From an uncultured Candidatus Altimarinota bacterium (GTDB lineage: Bacteria > Patescibacteriota > Gracilibacteria > UBA4473), in NCBI GenBank assembly GCA_938021445.1, contig CALIGR010000029.1, positions 1 through 16,866 on the forward strand: a stretch of 16,866 bases of DNA, written 5' to 3'. Under the pieces are notes generated by a model. The model did no database searches. It was not told the origin of the DNA and saw only the letters and a program-made list of their open reading frames with translations. The position numbers and the translations under genes are program-made. Within the stretch, counting starts at the first letter, position 1. Every line of letters begins with the position of its first letter. Below are positions 1-7,612 of the stretch, piece after piece.

Positions 1-130
1 ATTAAAACTTTCGACATTGTGGCCTAGATCTCTCAGATTGAACGGCCTGTTCACCAAGTAATACGCCCCCCATCAGAAAAGTTTCCAAAAAAAGTAAAAA
101 TTATAAATTTTCCGCTAAGATAAAGCCATC

Positions 131-310
131 ATGAAACAAAACAATCTCTGGTTTTATTGGGTGACCTTACTATTACAAGCTGCCGTTTTCTGCATCGGCC
201 TCTATATGATGTCCTCTTACCCCGTTGGAACTCCACCGTTTATTTCGGGCCTTGCTTTTGTGATAATTTCCGCTATTATGCTATCAAATCAATCCGCCAA
301 TCGACGCTAA
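131..310 (+). CDS. Small two-helix membrane protein, unknown function
   Basis: An ATG-started frame of 59 codons ends at a TAA. The product has two hydrophobic stretches (about residues 7-28 and 37-52) separated by a short polar turn containing SSYPVGTPP, and ends in a polar tail with NQSANRR. This is the layout of a small two-pass inner-membrane protein. It is a better reading of this stretch than the overlapping frame at 157-384, which has no membrane or domain pattern. It lies 66 nt upstream of the dehydrogenase gene and may be co-transcribed with it. No Shine-Dalgarno sequence is visible. I do not recognise a family. Confidence 0.6.
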   Translation: MKQNNLWFYWVTLLLQAAVFCIGLYMMSSYPVGTPPFISGLAFVIISAIMLSNQSANRR

Positions 311-376
311 ACATTGAGTGGTTTACTTACCTGTTTTTTATGTTTTTCAGAGATCCAAAGCCTATCCCCCGCAATC

Positions 377-1180
377 ATGCTTAAATCAATTCTTATTACT
401 GGTAGTACCGATGGCATTGGTAAATTAACGGCGCTAAAACTAGCCCAAAAAGGGCACACAATCTATCTACATGGTCGCAACCCACAGAAACTAGAAACCC
501 TAGTAGAAGAAATGAAACTGAGCACCCAAAACAAAAACATTTCTGGTTTTATCGCTGATTTTTCCGATCTCAATCAGGTACAAAATATGGCTAAGAAAAT
601 CATAGAAAGAGTTCCCAATTTGGATACCTTAATCAACAATGCCGGGATTCTTTCCATCACTAATCCACACACCCAAAACGGATTAGACAAACGGTTTGTC
701 GTCAATTACTTATCAGCCGTCCTTCTGACAGAGTCACTGATCCCCCTCATTTCAAGTTCTACTGACGGACGTATCATCAACTTGAGTTCGGCTGCTCAAT
801 CTCCCGTGTCAACTGATGCACTTAACGGCCGCAAAGCTCTCAGCGACTTTGAAGCTTACGCACAGAGCAAATTAGCGCTTACTATGTGGAGCTTTCACCT
901 CGCCAATCAGCATCCAGAAATCATCACTATTCCTGTGAATCCTGGCTCAATGCTCAACACCAATATGGTTAAAGACGCTTTTGGTGATTCAGGTAAATCC
1001 GCCGATAAAGGCGCTCAAATACTGTACGATTTAGTCTCAAATCACGGACTTAATAAAGTGAATGGTCAGTACTTTGATAATGATCGAGGTGATTTTGGTC
1101 GCGCTCATTCAGCCGCTTATCAAAAGGCGAGCATAGACGAATTATTAGAGGCCACTGAAACGCTTTTAGACAAGTTATAA
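377..1180 (+). CDS. Short-chain dehydrogenase/reductase (SDR) family protein
   Basis: The 267-aa product is a classical SDR, a cytosolic NAD(P)-dependent oxidoreductase of unknown substrate. Visible motifs are the cofactor-binding TGSTDGIG at residues 8-15, the structural NNAG at 87-90, the catalytic Ser in NLSS near 137, and YAQSK (Tyr161 to Lys165). The length fits the family. I chose the ATG at 377 because the glycine-rich motif then falls at the normal distance from the N-terminus. An in-frame start at 314 would add 21 residues with no SDR counterpart. The broad retinol-dehydrogenase/oxidoreductase look does not allow a substrate call. It converges on the LtrA-like gene with only 6 nt between the stops. 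Confidence 0.9.
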   Translation: MLKSILITGSTDGIGKLTALKLAQKGHTIYLHGRNPQKLETLVEEMKLSTQNKNISGFIADFSDLNQVQNMAKKIIERVPNLDTLINNAGILSITNPHTQNGLDKRFVVNYLSAVLLTESLIPLISSSTDGRIINLSSAAQSPVSTDALNGRKALSDFEAYAQSKLALTMWSFHLANQHPEIITIPVNPGSMLNTNMVKDAFGDSGKSADKGAQILYDLVSNHGLNKVNGQYFDNDRGDFGRAHSAAYQKASIDELLEATETLLDKL

Positions 1181-1186
1181 AGAGTT

Positions 1187-2407
1187 CTACTTTTTTTCTC
1201 TCTGAGCGTGCATTTCTTCTATTTCTGGACGATAGACACGATACGCATGAGTTATTGGAATCAGTAATTGTGAAACAACCGCACTTCCATAAAACAGATT
1301 GCCGATAAGAGATGGTAGTTCTAATAAAACAGTTACAAAAGCTATGGAAGCTAGTAATATGCCTATTAATTTGACCTTAAGATTCACAAAACGGTAAGCC
1401 TTTTGATCTCTTAGGCTTGATTGAATTAGCTCTAAGCACAATAAATACCCAATCAATCCCGAGCAACCCAAACAGGCATAAAGAAGCGGATACGGCTCAA
1501 AGAACGGTACCTTAACTTCAGCCCTCAGTGCAATTGAAATCATCAAGGCTGAAAGCATAATCCCCATATGACCATACCACCAAGAGGCCATGGTTTTCTT
1601 TTTAGTATCTTTTAAATTCCCGTCCCGCCGTGCATCAAAGTAAACCCAGGCGAGCAAAAATAGAATGACTCCGCCAAACAAATAATTAAACAAAATCGTA
1701 GGATTTATGACTCCTAGATCTTTTTCAGACAGAGCCAGCACCATTTTAAAATAACCCTCTCCTAAACAAATGAGCAGTAATAATGAAAATCTTTCCGATA
1801 AGTGTGATATCCGAGGGGTAAAAGTTTCAAAACGCATAACACCAAATCTAGGCAATAAATAACTAATCTGGATCATTAGTAATCCTGCAAAAAATAGAGT
1901 GTAGTTCCAAAAATCAGGTAAAAAGGCAGCCACTAAAAATACGACAGATACAACACTGAAATTGCGAAACATTTCCGACGCTAACGTATGTGTGTGCAGA
2001 TTATGATGACAAGCTCGGTAGTATAAAAACGCGGTAACAATACGGTTTACCGCACAAGACAGCATAAAATAAACTGGCCCCGTTTCTAAAATTAATGGAA
2101 CACTCGCCGCCATAAACATGACAGTTACGACATGAAAAGCACTAATAATCCGATGTTTGTAGTCACGACTTACGTATAGAGAATTGTAAAAAGCATAATC
2201 ACCCCAAGAAATCCAAAAAGTAATAAACAAAAACACAAAACTTAAAAACCCAAAAAGACTAAGATTCTCTACCAGATGATGTCCTAATAAAAAAATTGCC
2301 ACCACATGGATCAAGTCATAGCAAAGCTCAATCCAGTGAACTTCGTGAGTTTTTTTAATATCACGAGAGTGATGGACTGGCTTTTCCCACATCGGATGAT
2401 GCGCCAT
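1187..2407 (-). CDS. Low temperature requirement protein A (LtrA) family membrane protein
   Basis: The 406-aa, very hydrophobic protein has about ten or more predicted membrane helices. Its N-terminus is rich in His and Trp (MAHHPMW, then VHWIELCYDLIHVVAIF), the conserved entry of the LtrA family (usually about 350-420 aa). Another family-like segment is the amphipathic SERFSLLLLICLGEGYFKM near the middle. The function of LtrA is poorly known: it was named from a Listeria locus needed for growth in the cold and is presumed to be a transport or membrane-homeostasis protein. The gene follows the 972-aa gene on the same strand with a 72-nt gap, so the two could share a transcript. No Shine-Dalgarno sequence precedes the ATG. 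Confidence 0.8.
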   Translation of the reverse strand: MAHHPMWEKPVHHSRDIKKTHEVHWIELCYDLIHVVAIFLLGHHLVENLSLFGFLSFVFLFITFWISWGDYAFYNSLYVSRDYKHRIISAFHVVTVMFMAASVPLILETGPVYFMLSCAVNRIVTAFLYYRACHHNLHTHTLASEMFRNFSVVSVVFLVAAFLPDFWNYTLFFAGLLMIQISYLLPRFGVMRFETFTPRISHLSERFSLLLLICLGEGYFKMVLALSEKDLGVINPTILFNYLFGGVILFLLAWVYFDARRDGNLKDTKKKTMASWWYGHMGIMLSALMISIALRAEVKVPFFEPYPLLYACLGCSGLIGYLLCLELIQSSLRDQKAYRFVNLKVKLIGILLASIAFVTVLLELPSLIGNLFYGSAVVSQLLIPITHAYRVYRPEIEEMHAQREKK

Positions 2408-2479
2408 TTTTATATTGTTTTAAATATTCCCAAAGATACAAAAATCTGGCAGCAAAGGATAAACGAACTTAGAACTTGT

Positions 2480-5398
2480 TTAGAGCTTAACTTGTGTGAG
2501 TAAATTTAATCTGTTAATCGAATGACCTCCATTTTCAGTAACATAAAATTCGGCATCTTCAATTAAAGTTCTTTGTTCTGAATCTGCTTCCGATACTCTA
2601 GAGCTATTTCTTTTAGATATACTAATAATTTCTTTAGCCATTCCATCTCGATTAGATAGAGCGTGCCAAGCTGTTTGTTCGGGTACAAATATTTCTTTAT
2701 AGCCATTTGAGCGAGCAATCTCTTCAAGCACTGCTGTGATCTGAGCCGCCATAGAATAACGATCAAATTTCATCATCGCATCTTTTCGAGGGTTAAAGCC
2801 TCTAGCCACCAAGTAGTCACGCTCTGGTTCAAAATAAAGCATTACGTTACCGATAATCTGATCTCCACAAACTAAATTAAGATGAGCATGCCTTTCTTCG
2901 TTCCACATACGAGTATTATGACTCGTACATATTTCTGCACCAGCTTTCGCGAAATATGATCCTACATTCTTGCTAACAACCGCTTTTACTTCTTCAGTAT
3001 CTTCACTTTTAACGGCTTCAACTTTACGCATTTCTCTTCTCAAAAAACTACTACCTGATTTTGCGTAATCAAGAAGAGCTGAATAGAAAGTATTAACACC
3101 AGATTCCTCTTCAGTTTCTCTTCTTAAGAATCTCGAATTTTTTATAGCTGAGAGTTTGTCGTACAAGTCTTGTCCACCCAACCCTTGCAGGTCTTCATCT
3201 AGTGGTGCTAAGACTTCTGGGTCTAATAAAGCCGAAACATCACTATCTATTTCAGCACTCAGGTGTTTCAGTATTTCATCGACTCGGTTTTTACAAGTAC
3301 GTTCTTCAGGTGAAAAATGTCTTTTATTTCTTTTCCATTGGTAGGCATCGGCAATTCCATCACAGGTTCTTCGGGCTTCTTCGTCAGAAAAAATTAGCTG
3401 AGATAAAGCCTCTCTGAAGGGATCTTCTTTGGGGATAATACTGAGAATTTCTCCCAAACTCTCTAGGCGTTGCTCCGTATACTCAGCGGACACCCCCTTA
3501 CCTGAATTATAATTCTCTCCATAAGCCACAACACGATCATCGCCCATTTGTGCTAGAACAGCTCCAAACAGTTGAGGTAAAGCCTCTTGGTGCTTTGGTT
3601 TACCACTCAGGGCTTGAAACAGTAAATCTTTTAAACTTAACTTGCTTTGTGGGGATACAATCGGAGCATCTATGCCTCGCAAACCTTCCGTATCGTATGG
3701 TTCACGCTGTTCTCTTTCTACACGATTAAATCGCATATCATAACCATCACGACTAAAGCTAATACTGTCTAGGTGATGCGTAAGATCTTCTAAACTATTC
3801 CACCCTCCCCCAATCATATTTCTCACCTGTTCAATGCTATATCCTGTTGGCCTATAGGCTAGGTAAATGATCTCCGCTGCCATGTTTGGATCTTCAATTT
3901 CTATTTTTTTACTACTAAGAACTTGCCCCATCATCGAACGATAGGAATCAAGGACTTCGGATTTCCCATTATCTCCGTCAGCTGCTAAATATCTTTTGGA
4001 TAATTCGGGCGTTATAAATCCTCCCATAATTTTTTGTAAGGCTCTCAATGCTTCAACTGTTTCATTAGTTACAAGAGAATCTACTTCTAATAATTGAGCG
4101 ACTGTGTCGAGGTTTTGTTCAATGTAATCTTCATCAGCCAAGAGACCTATCACAAAGTTATTTAAATTATCAGGGATTGCGTCTTTCTTACCCAAAAGAG
4201 AAGAAATTGTTTTAGCTTGTTCAGCGGTTTTTCGATTGTAAGAGTGCGTTATGACCTCATACATATAAGGATCTCTTTTTTCAGGTTCAACACCAAGGTC
4301 TGCCAACAAGTCTTCAAGAGGTTGGTAGTCAGCTTCTCCAATATTTTGAACTACGGCCGTATTACCACACAGTCTTTCCAGTTCGTCTGCTGTTGCTGGA
4401 TCAGCCACTCGTACAAGTGTCTTGAAGTTAACATCACTAGCCTTTTTCATTACAGCCCGAGTTTTTTCAAAACCAATTATTTCTTGCATCCCTTCAAGAT
4501 CATCAATCTTAAAGTGCTCCATAGCTGTCACTAAGTTTTGTGGATAAGAACCTTCGGAATCTATACTCATCAAGGACTCCCTAAAATCTTCATTTTCAAG
4601 AACTTTGATTACAGATTCAACGCTATTTGCATTGGCCTTTTTAAGTACATACATAAGAAGGGATGTCGGAACAGATCCCAGTAGTCTTGTCATATAAGGC
4701 GCACGAAGAAATAAGTTCACGTAGTCTTCTAAGGAGGATACATTCGCGACTTTGAGCATCTCTTCAACAAGCCGTCCTGGAAGTGCAGTAAAGAACTCGA
4801 CAGGCGATTGACTAATTACACTCATATGTCCGCCTTTGTAACTTGGCGAGGCCGTCTCACTTATGTCATCCTGCCTCACGCTAAATTCATTGAGGAGTGA
4901 TTTTAACTCTTTAAGAGAGTTTACTTTTGCATAGTAAATGAGAAGTTTTAGGTATTCAGCTGGTGTTCTCACTAAAAATTCTGCGACAGGCTCATTCTCT
5001 GTCCGTTGAACCCAAGCTTGGACGCGTTCTAATTTCTGATGCTTGGCATTTGGAATAATTACTTTTCCAGGCATATCAAAGTGTGCCAAAACATTATCAA
5101 AATTGTCAGCAAAACGATCATCTCGCTTGTCCATTCTAGGCATCATCAAGCCATCATTCATAACTACAAATTTAGCTCGTTCGTGTAAAAACCAATCTTC
5201 AACTTCATCCGATAAAACCCTATATCCAACTTCTCTTAATTGCTCTTCTGCTTGTTTAATAAGTGGCCCAAAAACAGCCTCTAACAACAAACCATCAAAA
5301 CCCTGTTCTTCAACGATTCTTTCTAAATCCTCATCTGAGTGTTGCCCCAGAAATTCTTCAATTGGATCTAATCTTGCCGATTCGTCTTCTATACTCAT
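2480..5398 (-). CDS. Large uncharacterised protein, 972 aa
   Basis: I do not recognise this gene. The product starts with an acidic, helical N-terminus (MSIEDESARLDPIEEFLG). It has no signal peptide or membrane helix and appears cytosolic. Residues of about 190-560 look like a string of short amphipathic helices, suggesting an alpha-solenoid-like or regulatory scaffold. The last 160 residues or so are a mixed alpha/beta domain with HAHLNLVCGDQIIGNVMLY, a GFNPRKD segment, and an NGYKEIFVP...HALSNRDG block. These could be a GNAT-like or other alpha/beta enzyme domain, but no catalytic motif is certain. The reading frame is intact. It has its own strong promoter, with the ATG at or next to the predicted transcription start. 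An IS element sits just upstream of that promoter. Confidence 0.85.
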   Translation of the reverse strand: MSIEDESARLDPIEEFLGQHSDEDLERIVEEQGFDGLLLEAVFGPLIKQAEEQLREVGYRVLSDEVEDWFLHERAKFVVMNDGLMMPRMDKRDDRFADNFDNVLAHFDMPGKVIIPNAKHQKLERVQAWVQRTENEPVAEFLVRTPAEYLKLLIYYAKVNSLKELKSLLNEFSVRQDDISETASPSYKGGHMSVISQSPVEFFTALPGRLVEEMLKVANVSSLEDYVNLFLRAPYMTRLLGSVPTSLLMYVLKKANANSVESVIKVLENEDFRESLMSIDSEGSYPQNLVTAMEHFKIDDLEGMQEIIGFEKTRAVMKKASDVNFKTLVRVADPATADELERLCGNTAVVQNIGEADYQPLEDLLADLGVEPEKRDPYMYEVITHSYNRKTAEQAKTISSLLGKKDAIPDNLNNFVIGLLADEDYIEQNLDTVAQLLEVDSLVTNETVEALRALQKIMGGFITPELSKRYLAADGDNGKSEVLDSYRSMMGQVLSSKKIEIEDPNMAAEIIYLAYRPTGYSIEQVRNMIGGGWNSLEDLTHHLDSISFSRDGYDMRFNRVEREQREPYDTEGLRGIDAPIVSPQSKLSLKDLLFQALSGKPKHQEALPQLFGAVLAQMGDDRVVAYGENYNSGKGVSAEYTEQRLESLGEILSIIPKEDPFREALSQLIFSDEEARRTCDGIADAYQWKRNKRHFSPEERTCKNRVDEILKHLSAEIDSDVSALLDPEVLAPLDEDLQGLGGQDLYDKLSAIKNSRFLRRETEEESGVNTFYSALLDYAKSGSSFLRREMRKVEAVKSEDTEEVKAVVSKNVGSYFAKAGAEICTSHNTRMWNEERHAHLNLVCGDQIIGNVMLYFEPERDYLVARGFNPRKDAMMKFDRYSMAAQITAVLEEIARSNGYKEIFVPEQTAWHALSNRDGMAKEIISISKRNSSRVSEADSEQRTLIEDAEFYVTENGGHSINRLNLLTQVKL

Positions 5399-5405
5399 TA
5401 ATTAT

Positions 5406-5433
5406 TTTATACACTTTTTTTGGCTTTTGTCAA
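5406..5433 (-). promoter_or_regulatory. Promoter of the 972-aa gene, probably leaderless
   Basis: On the minus strand a perfect -35 box TTGACA (5428-5433) is followed after 16 nt by TATAAA (5406-5411). The ATG at 5398 lies 7 nt downstream of the -10 box, so transcription would begin at or beside the start codon. The preceding bases carry no Shine-Dalgarno sequence, which agrees with a leaderless mRNA. Confidence 0.7.
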
Positions 5434-5448
5434 TACAAGCGTAATGGT

Positions 5449-6367
5449 TCAATAGCTTCGCAACACTTTGTGTTATAAAAGAAGCATGTCATACACAAGT
5501 AATCCGAAGGCACCGAAGATAAGGATGGAAGCGGTAAAACTAGTCCGTAAAGGCTGGTCGATCCGTAAAGTAGCTAGATATTATGGCTACGCTCCATCAA
5601 CGGTGAGTCGATGGGTAAAAAAGGCTCCAGCTGATGGACGCTCGGTTATTCCTACAGAATCATCCCGTCCACACACTCATCCAAAGACAACTGATCCTGA
5701 GGTAGTCTCTAAAATCATTAAGAAACGATTAGAGTGCAATCGTTGCGGCGAAGTGGTTCACTATCTTCTTGGGAAAGATGGAGTCTCAGTAAGCCTCTCA
5801 ACGGTTAAACGCTGGCTTGGCAAAACGAGCCTCATCAAGAAGAAGTCTAAGTGGAAGAAATACAAAAAAATCTTTCCTAGACCTGAAGTAACCAAGTCTG
5901 GAGACTTGGTGCAGATTGACACGATCCATTTGGATTATAACGGGAAAAAGTATTATGTATTCACGGTTCTAGATGTTTACTCTCGATGGGCGTATGCTCG
6001 TTTTAGCTTCAAGTGTAATACCTACGAAGCGATAAAGAGTATTGAACTAGCTGAAAGGGACGCTCCTTTTGTTTTTGAGGTAGTCCAGTCTGACCATGGG
6101 CCAGAATTTTCTAGGCACTTCTCTAAGCATTTAGAGTCCATCAATAAACGACACAGGCATTCTCGAGTGAGAACCCCTAATGATAATGCTCACCTTGAAA
6201 GATTTAATAGGACCATCCAAGAAGAGTGTATTTTCTATCTTGGTTGGCATCCTGATCCACGCAAGATTATAGACGCTCTTCCTGAGTATCTTTTCTTTTA
6301 CAATAACAAAAGACCTCACCTCTCTCTTAATTTTCTAACCCCGGCTCAAGTGTTGCAAAGCTATTGA
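5449..6367 (+). mobile_element. Insertion sequence with IS481-like DDE transposase
   Basis: The element is bounded by inverted repeats. TCAATAGCTTCGCAACACTT (5449-5468) matches the reverse complement of 6348-6367 at 19 of 20 bases. The similarity may extend 2-3 bp outward (GGT/GGTT). Its single gene reads rightward and its stop codon TGA is the last triplet of the right repeat. The total is about 920 bp, with intact ends and an intact transposase. No target-site duplication is evident next to the repeats. It lies 15 bp upstream of the -35 box of the divergent 972-aa gene, so that promoter survived the insertion. Confidence 0.8.
5486..6367 (+). CDS. IS481-like transposase (rve/DDE integrase core)
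   Basis: The 293-aa protein begins with a helix-turn-helix (about residues 12-48, with GWSIRKVARYYGYAPSTVSRW) and ends in an rve-type catalytic core. The DDE residues are visible as D145 in VQIDTIHLD, D203 in QSDHGPEF, and E238 in NAHLERFNR (35 residues after the second Asp, the normal spacing). C-terminal NNKRPHLSL is typical of IS3/IS481-type transposases. I use the ATG at 5486; an upstream GTG at 5468 would only read out from the left inverted repeat. A TATAAA at 5474-5479 just inside the repeat could serve as its -10 box. There is no frameshift or internal stop, so it is probably active. Confidence 0.9.
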   Translation: MSYTSNPKAPKIRMEAVKLVRKGWSIRKVARYYGYAPSTVSRWVKKAPADGRSVIPTESSRPHTHPKTTDPEVVSKIIKKRLECNRCGEVVHYLLGKDGVSVSLSTVKRWLGKTSLIKKKSKWKKYKKIFPRPEVTKSGDLVQIDTIHLDYNGKKYYVFTVLDVYSRWAYARFSFKCNTYEAIKSIELAERDAPFVFEVVQSDHGPEFSRHFSKHLESINKRHRHSRVRTPNDNAHLERFNRTIQEECIFYLGWHPDPRKIIDALPEYLFFYNNKRPHLSLNFLTPAQVLQSY

Positions 6368-6463
6368 CCTGAAAACGCACAAGTAAAACTTAGTACTATA
6401 AACAGATGAGAAATTGCTACATTTGTATGAGTTTTTGTATAAAATTTGCTTACTTTCGACCCC

Positions 6464-6489
6464 AAAAGCATGCCAAAAGGCGTGTTTTT
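6464..6489. terminator. Bidirectional intrinsic terminator
   Basis: The arms GCATGCC (6468-6474) and GGCGTGT (6479-6485) form a 7-bp stem (two wobbles) with an AAAA loop. A T-run follows on the plus strand and an A-run (6464-6467) precedes it, giving a U-tract on the minus strand as well. It can end transcription from the transposase side and from the LexA-like/small-membrane-protein operon coming from the right. Confidence 0.65.
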
Positions 6490-6600
6490 GATGAATTTTC
6501 GATTAAAAATATGCAATTAAAAAAACTTAAACCCAGCAATAGACTAATTCACACCTAAAAATGCTTATAAATGATGACATTCTTACGCGTAAGGGGAGGC

Positions 6601-6840
6601 TTATTTTTTGTCGTGTTTCTTTAGGTACAAACCAAGACCTATAAATCCCAGTCCTAGAATTAGTAGTGCTAGTTTGCACCAATTAAAGACTGACAAGGAA
6701 ACTGCGAATAGCAGAATCAGAATCATCCCAAAGATCATAAACATCAATCCTGTTCCTCCTTCGTAATTAGCCCACTGAATGAACTTAATTACTGCTGTAG
6801 TATTATTTCTGTTCTGCTTGTTTGAATTACGTTTCGCCAT
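6601..6840 (-). CDS. Small two-helix membrane protein downstream of the LexA-like gene
   Basis: The 79-aa product starts with a basic, Asn-rich stretch (MAKRNSNKQNRNN). It then has two hydrophobic helices (about residues 31-50 and 55-74) and ends in KKHDKK. I prefer the ATG at 6840, 4 nt after the stop of the LexA-like gene. A start at 6867 would overlap that gene by 23 nt and add MMLLNYLKE. The tight spacing implies co-transcription and shared control with the repressor. No family is recognised. It could be a small accessory or membrane-toxin-like protein of the neighbouring defence locus, but only its position suggests that. Confidence 0.65.
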   Translation of the reverse strand: MAKRNSNKQNRNNTTAVIKFIQWANYEGGTGLMFMIFGMILILLFAVSLSVFNWCKLALLILGLGFIGLGLYLKKHDKK

Positions 6841-6844
6841 TTCT

Positions 6845-7474
6845 TTAAGATAATTTAATAACATCAACCACTTCTCCCATCACATGATAGTTATCTTCGG
6901 GATGAATAACTATCGGGAAATACTCATCTGAAGACTCTGAAGAGAGTAGTAGTCGCTCTCTTGCCTCATCGAATTCAAAACGTTTTATGTTTGCACATTC
7001 ATCTATAACAGAAAGAACATACTCTCCACCTGTGGGATTTCTTTTTGTACCATCAATAACAACTAGGTCTCCGTCATCAATGCTTACATGCCTTCTCCCC
7101 ACAGAGGCTTGATTCATTGAATTCCCATCCGCTCTTACTAGATAAAAGTCAGAAACATTCGTTCGAGGAAATATATTCTTAGAAACTTTAATATAACCTT
7201 CTGCACGGTCTTCTGCTAAAGCTGTGGCACTACCGCAACTAGCCATTCCATAAAAAGGCAGATTAACAAAGGATGATTCCGCTTCACTCGTTTGATTTAG
7301 ACGTATAAATTCATTTTGTTCGACCACTAATCCTCTTTGGAATAGTGCTTCAAGGTGATGTTTAACTGTTTGAGGGTACTTTTCACCGATTCTTCGCCCG
7401 ATCTCTCGATATTTCAAAGGAATTGATCCCTGGTCTCGTAAGAGTGAGATGATTTTTTGCTGTATTTGATGCAT
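6845..7474 (-). CDS. LexA/UmuD-like self-cleaving transcriptional repressor (S24 peptidase family)
   Basis: The 209-aa length and layout match LexA. There is an N-terminal winged-helix DNA-binding region (residues 1-60, with IPLKYREIGRRIGEKYPQTV as the recognition part) and a C-terminal S24 protease domain. The cleavage site appears to be Cys80-Gly81 in GMASCGSATALAED, where LexA has Ala-Gly and UmuD has Cys-Gly. The catalytic Ser is S119 in RADGNSM and the catalytic Lys is K164 in ANIKRF. Proteins of this family bind operators as dimers and cut themselves when RecA filaments form on damaged DNA. It is divergent from the CBASS operon and shares a 138-bp control region with it, so it probably regulates both itself and the defence genes. 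It could be the host SOS regulator, but its position suggests a local one. Confidence 0.85.
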   Translation of the reverse strand: MHQIQQKIISLLRDQGSIPLKYREIGRRIGEKYPQTVKHHLEALFQRGLVVEQNEFIRLNQTSEAESSFVNLPFYGMASCGSATALAEDRAEGYIKVSKNIFPRTNVSDFYLVRADGNSMNQASVGRRHVSIDDGDLVVIDGTKRNPTGGEYVLSVIDECANIKRFEFDEARERLLLSSESSDEYFPIVIHPEDNYHVMGEVVDVIKLS

Positions 7475-7492
7475 TTTCAGAGGCTTAACTGA

Positions 7493-7506
7493 TCAATTTA
7501 AGTTGA
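7493..7506. promoter_or_regulatory. Candidate operator 1 for the LexA-like repressor
   Basis: The sequence TCAATTTAAGTTGA is an inverted repeat (TCAA, 6-nt centre, TTGA). It lies over the predicted transcription start of the LexA-like gene and touches its -10 box, where a bound repressor would block transcription. A related half, GGTCAATTTGTATTAAG, lies at 7529-7545. Confidence 0.45.
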
Positions 7507-7534
7507 GTATATTTAAATACTAAAAATTGGTCAA
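7506..7534 (-). promoter_or_regulatory. Promoter of the LexA-like gene
   Basis: On the minus strand, TTGACC (7529-7534) and TATACT (7506-7511) are separated by exactly 17 nt, five of six consensus bases each. The predicted start near 7499 leaves a leader of about 25 nt before the ATG at 7474. The -35 box sits inside the second operator-like repeat and the -10 box abuts the first. Confidence 0.65.
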
Positions 7535-7545
7535 TTTGTATTAAG
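7529..7545. promoter_or_regulatory. Candidate operator 2, between the divergent promoters
   Basis: GGTCAATTTGTATTAAG repeats the left half of operator 1 (GATCAATTT) in the same orientation, 36 bp away. It covers the -35 box of the LexA-like promoter and ends 12 bp upstream of the -35 box of the CBASS promoter. Binding here could affect both directions. Confidence 0.35.
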
Positions 7546-7556
7546 TGTATGATTTC

Positions 7557-7585
7557 TTGACACCCCTACAAAACATCTCTAAACT
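7557..7585 (+). promoter_or_regulatory. Promoter of the CBASS operon
   Basis: A perfect -35 box TTGACA (7557-7562), a 17-nt spacer and TAAACT (7580-7585) form a good sigma70-type promoter. Transcription should begin near 7592. The 21-nt leader includes AGGA a few bases before the ATG at 7613, one of the few recognisable ribosome-binding sites in the window. Confidence 0.65.
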
Positions 7586-7612
7586 TAATATGAACAGTAA
7601 TTTTTTAGGAAA

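Noticed and set aside
1..130. Tail of an upstream gene or a small minus-strand gene
   Set aside because: One frame reads eight codons to a TAG at 25-27, too short to judge, and a 23-codon minus-strand frame has no supporting feature.
314..376. Upstream GTG extension of the dehydrogenase
   Set aside because: It adds 21 residues ahead of the cofactor motif that SDR proteins do not have; the ATG at 377 fits.
157..384. 75-aa frame on the plus strand
   Set aside because: It overlaps the better 59-aa membrane protein frame (131-310) and the dehydrogenase start, and shows no domain pattern.
3935..3960. Possible left attachment site (TAGGAATC match to the tRNA 3' region)
   Set aside because: Only eight bases match and they lie inside the intact 972-aa gene; this is expected by chance.
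3156..5478. Plus-strand frames within the 972-aa gene
   Set aside because: They are shadows of the intact minus-strand gene, with low-complexity or unstructured composition and no start context.
5443..6373. Target-site duplication of the first IS
   Set aside because: The bases outside the two inverted repeats do not match at any plausible length.
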